From an uncultured Peptococcaceae bacterium (GTDB lineage Bacteria; Bacillota; Peptococcia; Peptococcales; Peptococcaceae), in contig URZX01000010.1 of NCBI GenBank assembly GCA_900552455.1, positions 9,475-73,474 on the forward strand: DNA of 64,000 nt. Direction: 5' to 3'. Numbering within the stretch: the stretch's first letter is position 1; every line of letters starts with the position of its first letter. The position numbers were made by a program, and so were the translations under genes. Under the pieces are notes generated by a model. That model searched no databases, was not told the DNA's origin, and was given only the letters and a program-made list of their open reading frames with translations. Of this stretch, positions 50,001 to 59,342 are shown piece by piece.

Positions 50001-51716
50001 ATGGTCATCGCATCACTTAAAGAATTGTGGACGCGCATTTCTGCATCAAAGCGTTTCGGTGGGTACTTTGCTGTAATGGCGCTTGTTTTTGTGTTGGCAT
50101 TGGTGGGCGCCATGCTCTATGCTATAGACAGTAATGGTCTCCACGGCGAACCAGCAAAACAGCTCGCCGACGGCTGGACCTATCTGCAAGATGATGAGCC
50201 GCGACCGCTCGGAACCTTGCCTGTTACTTTGGGCACACCGGAGGAAAGTATCATTTTACGCCACGCGCTGACCTCGGAAATGGAGGACAGCGACGACGTG
50301 CTCGCGTTTCACGCAAGTTACGCCGCCATCCGTGTCTGGGCCGACGATACCCTCGTCTATACATCGCCAGAGGGCGAAGAGCATGTGCCGACCAGCGTTT
50401 GGCATTTTATTCCCATGGAGAAATGCCGCGGTGCTGAGACCATCACCATCGAGCTGACGCATTATTTCAGCAATGGTTCTTTTCAGCTTGATGCGCCGTA
50501 TCTCGATACCACCAGCGCCATTCAACATACGCTGATCGAGCAAAATTCATTGGTGATTACTTTCTGCGCCATCTGCATCCTGCTCACGTTTGGGCTGTTT
50601 ATCTGTGGTGCAGTGCTTTATCGCTGGCGCAGCGGCGCCCATCTGCAGCTGCTGGCGCTGGCAATTTTTGTCGCGTTGTCCGGTCTATGGGTGCTTTTGG
50701 ATGCAAAGATCCTGAATATTTTCGGCGGCAATCTTGCGCTGACATATTTCCTCAATTACGCAGCCTTTCTGCTGTTGCCAGTGCCGTTTTTGCTCTACAT
50801 CCGCTTCGTTGCCAGCGAAGGCCAGCGCATTCTCACAGCACTGATTTGGGTTGCGCTCGCAAATGCTGTGCTCTCTATGCTGATCTGCCTGAGCGGGATC
50901 GCGACCATTGGCGCCACTCTTTTCAGCATTCACGCGCTGATTATCCTGTCAATGCTCGCTGCGATCTGGACTTTTCTGCGTAACAAAGCCTGGCGGCGTG
51001 GATCCGATCTGCGCTTTACATTTTTCGGCATGCTACTGATCTCAGCGTGCGTGCTTGTCTCTCTTGTGTTCTTTTATCTGCGAGGCTTTAATACTTCTAG
51101 CGCTTCTGCGCTGTACCCGTTGGGACTTTCACTGCTGTTTATTTTCATGGCAGTGGATGCTCTCACAGTCTTCGGTCGTTTCTGGCGACAGAAAGACATC
51201 GCCGAACGCTATCGCCGACTCGCCATGGAAGACAGCATGACTGGCATGAACAACCGCAACGCCTTCCAGCTGCACTGGAGCGCCATGCTCGAGCAGCCGC
51301 CGGAAGCCCTCGCCATCATCGTTTTTGACGTCGACAATCTCAAACAGATCAACGACCAGTGCGGCCATCAGGCCGGAGATTCCGCCATCAGCACCTGCGC
51401 GCAGCAGATCCGCCTGGTTTTCGAAGGCGCCGGCAGCTGCTACCGCACCGGCGGCGACGAGTTTGAAGTGCTCATCGAAGGGCGGCAGATCGACCGCATT
51501 CCAGCGCTGCTCGACCGTTTCAGCAAAGCGCTCAATACGCGCTGGGACCACAGCCTGCCATCCGACGGCGTTTCCTACGGATGGGCCGCCGCCAGCTTCG
51601 GTGATGACAATCCCCTCACAGAAGTCGCGCTCGTTCGCCTGCGTGCCGAAGCCGACCAATCCCTCTATCGCCTCAAGCAAGCGCGCAAAGGCCCAGAGGA
51701 AGAAAGCATCAATTGA
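50001..51716 (+). CDS. Membrane diguanylate cyclase (GGDEF)
   Basis: A 571-residue sensor. A first membrane segment (about 22-42) is followed by an extracytoplasmic domain (about 45-180) like the 7TMR-DISM ligand domain. Seven hydrophobic segments follow (about 185-400), and then a GGDEF domain from about 413 (MEDSMTGMNNRNAF). The signature GGDEF is intact at about 484-488 (YRTGGDEFEVL), so it should make cyclic di-GMP from two GTP. No upstream RxxD inhibitory site is obvious. ATG 50001 is used; AGGGGAGG is close, and the adjacent GTG at 49998 is an alternative. Signal unknown. Confidence 0.88.
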   Translation: MVIASLKELWTRISASKRFGGYFAVMALVFVLALVGAMLYAIDSNGLHGEPAKQLADGWTYLQDDEPRPLGTLPVTLGTPEESIILRHALTSEMEDSDDVLAFHASYAAIRVWADDTLVYTSPEGEEHVPTSVWHFIPMEKCRGAETITIELTHYFSNGSFQLDAPYLDTTSAIQHTLIEQNSLVITFCAICILLTFGLFICGAVLYRWRSGAHLQLLALAIFVALSGLWVLLDAKILNIFGGNLALTYFLNYAAFLLLPVPFLLYIRFVASEGQRILTALIWVALANAVLSMLICLSGIATIGATLFSIHALIILSMLAAIWTFLRNKAWRRGSDLRFTFFGMLLISACVLVSLVFFYLRGFNTSSASALYPLGLSLLFIFMAVDALTVFGRFWRQKDIAERYRRLAMEDSMTGMNNRNAFQLHWSAMLEQPPEALAIIVFDVDNLKQINDQCGHQAGDSAISTCAQQIRLVFEGAGSCYRTGGDEFEVLIEGRQIDRIPALLDRFSKALNTRWDHSLPSDGVSYGWAAASFGDDNPLTEVALVRLRAEADQSLYRLKQARKGPEEESIN

Positions 51717-51721
51717 ATGTT

Positions 51722-51750
51722 TCCCTGCCGAAAATACGGCAGGGATTTCT
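51722..51750 (+). terminator. Terminator of the diguanylate cyclase gene
   Basis: CCCTGCCG pairs with CGGCAGGG (6-nt loop), followed by ATTTCT. Confidence 0.75.
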
Positions 51751-51836
51751 CGTCACATTCTACCCAGATTTGACGAGAATGGGGAAAATGTAACGAGAAA
51801 AATGGAATTCATTCCAACTTTTTGCGATCATCGTGC

Positions 51837-51860
51837 AAAAATGGAATGGATTCCATTTTT
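51837..51860. repeat. 11-bp-arm palindrome
   Basis: AAAAATGGAAT-GG-ATTCCATTTTT, perfect arms with a 2-bp centre. A partial copy (ATGGAATTCATTCCA) lies 35 bp upstream. Could be a terminator or a regulator site. Confidence 0.55.
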
Positions 51861-51882
51861 ATTGCGCGGAATCTGTCAAAAC

Positions 51883-51926
51883 TGTCACTTTCGGGTCACG
51901 GACTGGTCACGGTGCTGTGGTAAGAT
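51883..51926 (+). promoter_or_regulatory. Three 11-bp-phased repeats at the ABC exporter promoter
   Basis: TGTCAC (51883), GGTCAC (51894) and GGTCAC (51905) recur every 11 bp and end at the -35 position of TAAGAT (51921-51926). This is the pattern bound by OmpR-family response regulators that activate bacitracin/peptide-type exporters. Confidence 0.6.
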
Positions 51927-51972
51927 GGGAGCATAGAAAGAGACGACCGACAACCGAAGGAGGTTTTTTACT

Positions 51973-52659
51973 ATGACGACGATATTAGAAACGAAGGATC
52001 TCTGCAAATACTACGGCAGCGGCGTGACGGAGGTGCGCGCGCTGGACGGCGTGAACATGAGCGTGGAAAGCGGAGAGTTTGTGGCGATCGTGGGCACGTC
52101 GGGCAGCGGCAAGTCGACGCTTCTGCACATGCTGGGCGGGCTGGACCGGCCGACATCGGGCAGCGTGACGGTGGATGGACAGAAGCTTTTCGATCTTTCG
52201 GATGAAGCGCTGACCATTTTCCGCCGCCGCAAGATCGGTTTTGTTTTCCAGGCGTACAATCTGGTGCCGGTGCTGAGCGTGTACGAGAACATCGTGCTGC
52301 CGCTGCAGCTGGACGGGCGCAGCGTGGACACAGCATTTCTCGACGACGTGGTGCAGGCGCTGGGCCTGGGCGAAAAGCTCTCGAGCTTGCCAAATCAGCT
52401 CAGCGGCGGTCAGCAGCAGCGCGTGGCCATCGCGCGTGCGCTGGCGGCGAAACCGGCGATCATCCTGGCCGACGAACCAACGGGGAACCTCGACAGCAAA
52501 ACGAGCCAGGATGTGCTCGGCCTGATCAAGGTGACGAGCCAGAAATATGCCCAAACAACGGTGATGATCACCCACAACGAAGAGATCGCCCAGATGGCCG
52601 ACCGCATCGTGCGCATCGAAGACGGGCGCATTGTGGGTAACGCCGGCCTGAGGGGGTGA
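51973..52659 (+). CDS. ABC transporter ATP-binding protein (MacB/LolD-like)
   Basis: A 228-residue ATPase: Walker A GTSGSGKST (about 36-44), Q-loop VFQAYNL, signature LSGGQQQRVAIARAL (about 139-153) and Walker B IILADEPTGNLDSKT, the hallmark of the MacB/LolD/BceA type VII group. It pairs with the FtsX-domain permease encoded 4 bp overlapping downstream. AAGGAGG precedes ATG 51973. It powers extrusion or mechanotransmission rather than import. Upstream phased repeats suggest control by a two-component regulator. Confidence 0.93.
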   Translation: MTTILETKDLCKYYGSGVTEVRALDGVNMSVESGEFVAIVGTSGSGKSTLLHMLGGLDRPTSGSVTVDGQKLFDLSDEALTIFRRRKIGFVFQAYNLVPVLSVYENIVLPLQLDGRSVDTAFLDDVVQALGLGEKLSSLPNQLSGGQQQRVAIARALAAKPAIILADEPTGNLDSKTSQDVLGLIKVTSQKYAQTTVMITHNEEIAQMADRIVRIEDGRIVGNAGLRG

Positions 52660-55319
52660 GCGGGATGAAAGTACGCAATCGCAAGATCATCCGCCATCTT
52701 TCGTGGAAGAGCCTGTCGGCAAATCGCACGCGCAATATTGTTGCGATCTGCGCCATCGCGCTGACGGCGCTCCTCTTCACTTCGCTTTTCACGATCGCGC
52801 TGTCGATCAACGAAGGCTTCCAGCAGGCGAATTTCCGCCAGGTTGGCGGCTACGCGCATGGCAGTTTCAAGCGTATGACAGAGGAACAGTACAACGCGCT
52901 CAAAGAAGATCCGCTCATCGCTGAACAGGGCTTGAGCCGATTTTTGGGCGCGCCATCGGAGCCACCGTTTAATAAGAGCATCACGGAGATCCGCTCGGCG
53001 GACGAAAATTATGCCAAGTTCAGCTTTGCGACGCCGACAACCGGTCGTCTGCCGGAGGAAGGAACCGACGAAGCAGCGATGGATACATCGGTGCTCGAGC
53101 TGCTCGGCGTGGAGCCGGAGTTGGGCAAAAAGATCACGCTGACTTTTGATGTCGGCGCAAACAGCGCAAAACAAACGACACAGACTTTCACCCTCTGCGG
53201 CTGGTGGGAGAAGGACGAGGCCATGCCGGCGAGTGAAGTGTTCATTCCGAACAGCCGTGTGGATGAAGTGCTTGCAGAAGTTGGCGGCGTGACCGACAAC
53301 ATGACAGGCACATGGAACATGGATGTGATGCTTGAGAGCGGCAGCGCGCACATTGATGCAGATATGCAGCAGATCCTGGCGGACAACGGCTATCAAAGCG
53401 AGGATGTGGTCGCTGCGAACTACATCGACTATGGCGTCAACTGGGGCTATACCGGTGCAAATCTGGCGGAGAATTTCGACCCAACTACGGCGATTTTTAT
53501 CGTCGTCATGCTTCTGCTCATTCTTTTCACCGGCTACCTGATCATCTACAATGTGTTTCAGATCTCTGTGGCAGGGGATGTGCGGTTCTACGGCCTGCTC
53601 AAGACCATCGGCACAACGCCGCGGCAGATCCGCCGCATGATCCGCCAGCAGGCGCTCTTACTTTCTGTCGTGGGCATTCCGATTGGGCTGGTGCTCGGCT
53701 GGCTCGTTGGCAAAGCCTTGGTGCCTGTTGTTATCAGCCAGCTCGATGGCGTCAGCTCTGTAACCTCGACAAGTCCGTGGATCTTCGTGGGCTCGGCGCT
53801 CTTTGCGTTGGTGACGGTGTTTATTTCCTGCCTGCGTCCGGGACGCATGGCTGGGCGTGTCTCACCGATCGAAGCACTGCGCTACACAGAAAGCGCCGGT
53901 CGCACGAAGGGCAGCCGCAAGAAGAAAAAAGTCTCCATCTTCTCCATGGCCTGGGCTAATCTCGGTCGCAGCCGCGGCAAGACGTTTATCACCATCGTTT
54001 CGCTGGCGCTGGCGGTTGTGCTCTTCCAGCTCGTGGTGACGTTCGTGAATGGTTTTGACATGGATCGCTATGTGTCGCGCTCGTTTGCGAGCGATTTCCA
54101 GATCGCGGACGCTGGCTATTTCCAGAATGGCGAGCTGGGCGCCGATTGGCCGCTGTCGGAAGATGTGATCGCGGCGATCAATGCGCAGGGCGGTGTCACG
54201 TTTGGTGGGCGTACCTATGGCGCCGGCGCATCGGTGCAGAGTTTTCAGCCGGAAGATTGGCTGCGCCAGACTATGAATCCGTACTACGATGAAAACGCGC
54301 TGAATGCGATGCTTTCTGAGCGTGCACGGGACCCAGAAGGAAATCTTGAATCGATGGCCATGCTCTACGGCATGGAGGATTACGGCCTCGATCATCTCAC
54401 GCTTGTTGACGGCGACCTTGCCGATGTTTACGACCCGACGAAGAAGGCTGTCGCTGTCGCCGTTCCGACAGACGATTATGGCAAGGCGATCCCGGACACG
54501 ACCAGCCGCAAGGTGGGTGATAAGATGTGGCTGCGTTTTGTCGAAGAATGGGAATACGTCGCGCGTGAGACCGGCGAGGTCTACGCGTCGCCGGATGATA
54601 TTCCGGAAACAGTGGCTTACGAAGAGCGTGCAAAAAAATACCACGATGTGGAATACACCGTGGCAGCATTGGTGGCCGTGCCTAGATCGCTCAGCTATGG
54701 CTACAGCATGCTGGAGAGTGAAGAGATCGTCATAAATGCGCAGAATTTTATCGCAGACAGCGGCAACGACGATATCATGTATTACGCGTTCGACACCAGC
54801 GATGCTGCGACGGCAGGAATGGAAGATTTTCTCAGCGACTACACGGAAAGTATCGATCCAGCGCTGGATTATCAGAGCAAGCAAACCTACATCGACGAAT
54901 TCAATGGCTTCCGCAATATGTTCGCGCTTCTCGGCGGAACGCTTTCGGCGATCATTGCGGTGATCGGTGTGCTCAATGTGTTCAACGCCATCCTCACCGG
55001 CATCACCAGCCGTCGTAGAGAGCTCGCCATGCTGCAATCCATCGGCATGACCGCCAAGCAGCTGCGGCGCATGCTCGTCATCGAAGGGCTGCTTTACACC
55101 CTCGGCGCAGTGGCGCTCGCTGCTGTGCTGGTGCTGGCGATCTCGCCGTTTGCCGGCGAAGCGGTGGGCGGACTCTTCTTCTGGTTCAGCTACCGCCCAA
55201 CCTACTGGCCGCTGGCCGTGGCGGCGCCGGTCTTCGCTGCAGTTGGCGTGCTGATCCCGCTGGCGAGCGTGCACCGCATGCAGCGAAATTCCGTCGTCGA
55301 TCGCCTGCGCGAGGAATGA
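52656..55319 (+). CDS. FtsX/MacB-type ABC transporter permease
   Basis: An 887-residue permease with about 8-10 membrane segments: one near 25-48, an extracellular domain (about 55-270), a FtsX domain of three segments (about 275-410), a cytosolic linker rich in Lys/Arg, a further segment (about 450), a second large outer domain (about 475-755), and a second FtsX domain (about 760-880). This layout fits two-FtsX permeases acting with MacB/LolD-type ATPases in Bacillota, often in antimicrobial peptide resistance or envelope tasks. It starts at GTG/ATG overlapping the ATPase stop; ATG 52665 is an alternative start with GGGGGTGAGCGGG before it. Confidence 0.88.
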   Translation: MSGMKVRNRKIIRHLSWKSLSANRTRNIVAICAIALTALLFTSLFTIALSINEGFQQANFRQVGGYAHGSFKRMTEEQYNALKEDPLIAEQGLSRFLGAPSEPPFNKSITEIRSADENYAKFSFATPTTGRLPEEGTDEAAMDTSVLELLGVEPELGKKITLTFDVGANSAKQTTQTFTLCGWWEKDEAMPASEVFIPNSRVDEVLAEVGGVTDNMTGTWNMDVMLESGSAHIDADMQQILADNGYQSEDVVAANYIDYGVNWGYTGANLAENFDPTTAIFIVVMLLLILFTGYLIIYNVFQISVAGDVRFYGLLKTIGTTPRQIRRMIRQQALLLSVVGIPIGLVLGWLVGKALVPVVISQLDGVSSVTSTSPWIFVGSALFALVTVFISCLRPGRMAGRVSPIEALRYTESAGRTKGSRKKKKVSIFSMAWANLGRSRGKTFITIVSLALAVVLFQLVVTFVNGFDMDRYVSRSFASDFQIADAGYFQNGELGADWPLSEDVIAAINAQGGVTFGGRTYGAGASVQSFQPEDWLRQTMNPYYDENALNAMLSERARDPEGNLESMAMLYGMEDYGLDHLTLVDGDLADVYDPTKKAVAVAVPTDDYGKAIPDTTSRKVGDKMWLRFVEEWEYVARETGEVYASPDDIPETVAYEERAKKYHDVEYTVAALVAVPRSLSYGYSMLESEEIVINAQNFIADSGNDDIMYYAFDTSDAATAGMEDFLSDYTESIDPALDYQSKQTYIDEFNGFRNMFALLGGTLSAIIAVIGVLNVFNAILTGITSRRRELAMLQSIGMTAKQLRRMLVIEGLLYTLGAVALAAVLVLAISPFAGEAVGGLFFWFSYRPTYWPLAVAAPVFAAVGVLIPLASVHRMQRNSVVDRLREE

Positions 55320-55320
55320 T

Positions 55321-55367
55321 AAAAAGCTGCCCCACAAACGACAGGGCGTTTGTGGGGCAGCTTTTTT
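55321..55367. terminator. Strong bidirectional terminator
   Basis: AAAAGCTGCCCCACAAACG pairs with CGTTTGTGGGGCAGCTTTTT (19 bp) between convergent transporter operons. Confidence 0.92.
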
Positions 55368-55384
55368 TGCACGCAGTCAAAACC

Positions 55385-56194
55385 TCACGACCCTGCTCCA
55401 AGCATTTTATAGGAAATACAGGTCGGCCGTCCGGTCCATGGGTCCGGCACCACATAGGCATCCAGCATGAACACGTCCGCCAATACCTCCCTGGTCATGA
55501 CCTGTGCTGCTGTGCCCTCGTAGCGAACGACGCCATCGCGCATGGCGATCATCCAGTCAGAGAAACGCGCTGCTAGATTGAGATCGTGAATCACCAGTGC
55601 AATGGTTTTCTGCGATGCTGTATTCAGTGTTTTCAACAATTCCAGCACTTCCAGTTGATGTGCCATATCCAGATAGGTCGTCGGTTCATCTAGAAGAATC
55701 AGCGGCGTATCCTGGGCCAGCGCCATGGCGATCCATGCGCGCTGCCGCTGGCCGCCGGAAAGCGCATCGATGTCGCGCGCCGCCAAGGCATCCATGTGCG
55801 TGATCTCCAGCGCCCAGCGAATGGCGTGGTGGTCGTCCTCCCGCAAGCGGCCGAAGCCTTTCTGGTGCGGATAGCGCCCGTAGGCAACCAGTTCTTCCAC
55901 CGTGAGGCCGCCGGGGGCCTGCGGACTCTGTGGCAAAATAGCCATGCGGCGTGCCACCTCGAGTGTCGGCAGTTGGGCGATCATCTGCCCGTCCAGCACA
56001 ATCTGGCCGCTTTGCACCGGCATCATGCGCGACAGGGCTTTGAGCAGGGTGGATTTGCCGCAGCCATTCGGCCCGATGATCGAGGTGATTTTGCCGCGCG
56101 GAATCTCCACACACTGCGGCGGGATGATAGTGGTATGCTGATAGCCCACGGAAATATCTATGCCGGACAAAATGGCATCCATCGTTTGTTCCAT
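55385..56194 (-). CDS. Siderophore/haem-type ABC transporter ATPase
   Basis: A 269-residue FecE/FepC-type ATPase: Walker A GPNGCGKSTLL (about 40-50), Q-loop LPQSPQAPGG, signature LSGGQRQRAWIAMALAQ and Walker B LILLDEPTTYLD. The Q-loop and YLD ending are typical of iron-siderophore importers. Last gene of the importer operon, 12 bp after the permease gene. Energises uptake through the two FecCD permeases. Confidence 0.93.
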   Translation of the reverse strand: MEQTMDAILSGIDISVGYQHTTIIPPQCVEIPRGKITSIIGPNGCGKSTLLKALSRMMPVQSGQIVLDGQMIAQLPTLEVARRMAILPQSPQAPGGLTVEELVAYGRYPHQKGFGRLREDDHHAIRWALEITHMDALAARDIDALSGGQRQRAWIAMALAQDTPLILLDEPTTYLDMAHQLEVLELLKTLNTASQKTIALVIHDLNLAARFSDWMIAMRDGVVRYEGTAAQVMTREVLADVFMLDAYVVPDPWTGRPTCISYKMLGAGS

Positions 56195-56206
56195 AGCGTT
56201 CCTCCC

Positions 56207-57211
56207 TTATGATTTCACGAGCAGGTACAAAAAATACGGCGCACCGATCACCGCTGCCACAATGCCGATAGAAATCTCATTCGGCGCCAGCAACGTGCGC
56301 GAGAGAATATCGGAAAACGTCATCAATAGCGCGCCGGTGAGCAGCGTCGCGCCCAACAGCACGCGGAAATCCGGCCCTACAAGGCGGCGCGCAAGATGTG
56401 GGCAGACCAGCCCGACAAAGCTCAAGCCGCCACCCACGGCACAGCAAAGACTTGACATCGCCACAGCGGCCGCCAAAAGCACCACCGTCTGCCGCGATAC
56501 AGCGACCCCCAAACCGGTGGCGATCTGATGCCCCAAACTGATCACGTTCAAGGTGCGGCTTTTGTAAAAAAGAAAGGCGGAAAGCAGCGAAAGCCCCACC
56601 AGCAGCATGAGCACGTTCGGCCAGGTGGCGCCCCAGATATTGCCGGACAGCCAGTTTTGCACAAAGGCGTATTCGCTGTCAGACATGCGCAGCATGAGCA
56701 CCGTCGTCAAACTTGAAATGGCGGTGCTCATGGCGATCCCGATCAATAAAAGCCGCCGCGGCGAGAGGCCACGCGCCGTCAGCGCCAGGCGATAGTCGAT
56801 GAGGGCGGCGCACACAGAACCGGCAAAAGCCAGCAGCGGCAACAGAAAAGAGGTGCTGACGCTGCTTTTAGCGAAAAAGACGATAAAGGCCGCCACAAAC
56901 AGCCCCGCTCCTGCGTTGATGCCCAATAGCCCCGGTTCGGCCATTTCATTGCGCGACACCCCTTGCAAAATACAACCGGCCACCGCCAGCCCAACGCCCA
57001 CAAGCAAGCTTGTCAGCACGCGCGGCAGGCGCAGATGGAGAAGGGTGTAGCGCGCGCCGGCCTCGCCTTTTCCGAGAACGATTTGCCCCAGTGTTTCCAG
57101 GCTGATATGGCGATAACCGGCATTGATGTCCACCCAGACAGCCACCGCCAGGAGCACAATCAATACTGCATACACCACACCGACGCGCATACGTTTAGGA
57201 CGGGATATCAT
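56207..57211 (-). CDS. FecCD-type ABC transporter permease 2
   Basis: About 334 residues, some 9-10 membrane segments, with the FecCD signature ARRLVGPDFRVLLGATLLTGALLM near the C-terminal third. It forms the translocation pore with permease 1. Its start overlaps the end of permease 1; ATG 57211 is given, but the GTG at 57217 sits at a better distance (6 nt) from the GGAGG site and may be the true start. Substrate is inferred from the family: ferric siderophore, haem or corrinoid. Confidence 0.9.
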   Translation of the reverse strand: MISRPKRMRVGVVYAVLIVLLAVAVWVDINAGYRHISLETLGQIVLGKGEAGARYTLLHLRLPRVLTSLLVGVGLAVAGCILQGVSRNEMAEPGLLGINAGAGLFVAAFIVFFAKSSVSTSFLLPLLAFAGSVCAALIDYRLALTARGLSPRRLLLIGIAMSTAISSLTTVLMLRMSDSEYAFVQNWLSGNIWGATWPNVLMLLVGLSLLSAFLFYKSRTLNVISLGHQIATGLGVAVSRQTVVLLAAAVAMSSLCCAVGGGLSFVGLVCPHLARRLVGPDFRVLLGATLLTGALLMTFSDILSRTLLAPNEISIGIVAAVIGAPYFLYLLVKS

Positions 57212-58202
57212 CAACACTCTTTTCCTCCTTTCGTGCAGTCCAAATAAAGAACGGCACCCCGACAATCGCAAAAACCAGACCGATCGGCGTTTCGCTCGGC
57301 GCGTTCAGCGTGCGTGAGATGAGATCGGCCACGAGCATGAAAAACGCACCTGCCACCATCGATCCCGGAATGATGCTGCGATAATCGGCGCCGAGGAAAA
57401 AGCGCACCACATGCGGCACCAACAGCCCCACAAAAGACACCGGTCCCGCCAGCGCCACCGCGCCGCCAGCCAAAAGCAGCACCACAAAAAGGCAGAGCAG
57501 CCGCGTCCGTTCAAGCTGCAAGCCCAATCCACGTGCCGTGTCGTCTCCTAGGCTCAGAAGCGATACCTGCCGTGAAAGCAGCAGCGCTAGCAGCAAACCA
57601 AGCGCAATCACCGGCGCCGCAAAAACAAGCTGATCGCCGCGAATCCCTGCCACACCACCGGCGGTCCAAAACGTCAGGCTGTAGCCAATGTTGAAATAAA
57701 TAGACACTGCCTGAGAGATGGACGATAGAAACATACTCACCGCGCTGCCTGCCAAAACCAGGCGCACCGGGTCCAGCTTGCGATGCTTGAGACTCATCAA
57801 GAGATAGACCACCGCCAGCGATGCCGCTGCCCCAAGGAACGAAAAAAACACCGTGGCCGAGAAACTGACACCGCTCAAAAGCGCCAGACACAACGCCAGC
57901 GCAAACGAAGCGCCGGCATTGATTCCCAACAGCCCGGAATCCGCCAGAGGATTGCGCGTCACCCCCTGCATGATCGCACCGGCGGCAGCAAACGCTGCCC
58001 CTACAAGCATACAGCCCAAGGCGCGCGGAAGACGCAACTCATAAACGACAATCTGTTCCTGGTCTGTCAGATCTGGCGCAGTCAACGCCTGCCAGATTTT
58101 TTCCAGCGGCACCTCCGTACTTCCAAAGACAAGGGAAAGTGCCGCAGCAATGACGACTGCGGCACATCCCCCTGTGATAAACATCCAAAATCTTTTCTTC
58201 AT
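57195..58202 (-). CDS. FecCD-type ABC transporter permease 1
   Basis: A 335-residue permease with about 9-10 membrane segments and the FecCD blocks RLPRALGCMLVGAAFAAAG and GPVSFVGLLVPHVVRFFLG. It is the first of the two permease genes, 14 bp after the binding-protein gene. Together with permease 2 and the ATPase it completes a metal-chelate importer. No unusual feature seen. Confidence 0.92.
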   Translation of the reverse strand: MKKRFWMFITGGCAAVVIAAALSLVFGSTEVPLEKIWQALTAPDLTDQEQIVVYELRLPRALGCMLVGAAFAAAGAIMQGVTRNPLADSGLLGINAGASFALALCLALLSGVSFSATVFFSFLGAAASLAVVYLLMSLKHRKLDPVRLVLAGSAVSMFLSSISQAVSIYFNIGYSLTFWTAGGVAGIRGDQLVFAAPVIALGLLLALLLSRQVSLLSLGDDTARGLGLQLERTRLLCLFVVLLLAGGAVALAGPVSFVGLLVPHVVRFFLGADYRSIIPGSMVAGAFFMLVADLISRTLNAPSETPIGLVFAIVGVPFFIWTARKEEKSVDDIPS

Positions 58203-58216
58203 GGCGCCTTGCCCAC

Positions 58217-59170
58217 TTATGCCGCAAAGCCACGGAAGAATTCCAGAAAAATATCCAACTGTGCGTTCAAGGTGATCGGATCGCGGTGCATGAAAGCCAC
58301 CTGATCATAAGAAAGAACGCGCCCTTCTTTCACCGCATCCAAACTCTGCCACAACTGAGAATCCTCCACAAAGGATGGATCGGTGTCTGCAAGCACCCCG
58401 TAGAGAATGAAATCACCGGTGTATTCCGGCAACGCTTCCACAGATACAACCTCATAGGTGGTATCGCCATCGACCATTTCCTGCTGCACCTTAGCCGGGG
58501 CTTTCAGCTCCCACATATCATAGAGGATGCTGCCGCCGCGCGCAAAGTGACTGCCCATGGTGTAGACCTCCTGCGGCCACACTTCCACAATGGACACCGT
58601 GCGGTCGCCGACGATGGCTTGAATCTCGTCCTTGGTTTCCATCACCCGCTGGTTGAAGTCCGCGATATAGGCCTCCGCTTCTTCAGATTTGCCAACCAGA
58701 TCGGCAATGTAGCGGAAAAGTTCTTCGTCGGTGCGTTTGCCGTCTTCGATGTAAACGGTTGGCGCAATCTCGGAGTATTTCTCATAATCTGCCTCGGTGA
58801 TCGTGACGATCAGATCTGGCTGCGCTTCAGCGATCATTTCCAAGGATGTTTCTGAACTTGTCGTGTTCATCTCCTGAATGCCGTCCACATAGTCGGCCAG
58901 GAACGGATTGGACAAAGCGTACGGCGAAGCGATGGTCGGTTTCACGCCGACAGCGAGAAATTCACCGAGGTAGTAATCCGAAAAAATCACCTTCGGTTCC
59001 TCAGGGATCTCCACCTCGCCCTTGTCCGTTTCCACGGTGCGCATCGCCTGGGCGGCGGTCTCTGTTTCGCTTGCTGCCGACGTGCCGCCTTCGCTGCTCG
59101 AACAGCCGGCAAACACCCCCAGCATCAACACCGCCAGACACACCAGCGTCATCCATTTATATGATTTCAT
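58217..59170 (-). CDS. Iron-siderophore-type ABC substrate-binding lipoprotein
   Basis: A 317-residue lipoprotein: signal peptide with lipobox FAGC (Cys23), then a Ser/Glu/Thr-rich tether and a two-lobed type III (FepB/FhuD-like) binding fold with the motif PKVIFSDYYLGEFLAVGVKP and the usual long connecting helix (about 160-185). It presents the ligand to the FecCD permeases. First gene of the importer operon. The upstream inverted repeat overlaps its -10, so transcription is probably repressible. Ligand inferred from neighbours only. Confidence 0.9.
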   Translation of the reverse strand: MKSYKWMTLVCLAVLMLGVFAGCSSSEGGTSAASETETAAQAMRTVETDKGEVEIPEEPKVIFSDYYLGEFLAVGVKPTIASPYALSNPFLADYVDGIQEMNTTSSETSLEMIAEAQPDLIVTITEADYEKYSEIAPTVYIEDGKRTDEELFRYIADLVGKSEEAEAYIADFNQRVMETKDEIQAIVGDRTVSIVEVWPQEVYTMGSHFARGGSILYDMWELKAPAKVQQEMVDGDTTYEVVSVEALPEYTGDFILYGVLADTDPSFVEDSQLWQSLDAVKEGRVLSYDQVAFMHRDPITLNAQLDIFLEFFRGFAA

Positions 59171-59203
59171 GATGATTCACCCTTTCCTTTTCTGCGTTGG
59201 CCG

Positions 59204-59226
59204 CTTATAATTAGTTTGCGCTAATT
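59204..59226. promoter_or_regulatory. Operator-like repeat in the importer/AraC divergent region
   Basis: AATTAG-TTTGCG-CTAATT (59209-59226), a perfect 6-bp-arm inverted repeat, touches TATAAG (59209-59204 on the minus strand), the likely -10 of the importer operon. A candidate site for an iron repressor or the divergent AraC protein. Confidence 0.6.
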
Positions 59227-59342
59227 TACGGGTGACATGTTATCATATGCTCACTCAAAACTCAACACCCTTGTGAAAATACACCCCTTTGGACTATTTT
59301 ATGCACCCATTCGTTTATTTTCATTCGCTTTCGGAGGCGCCC

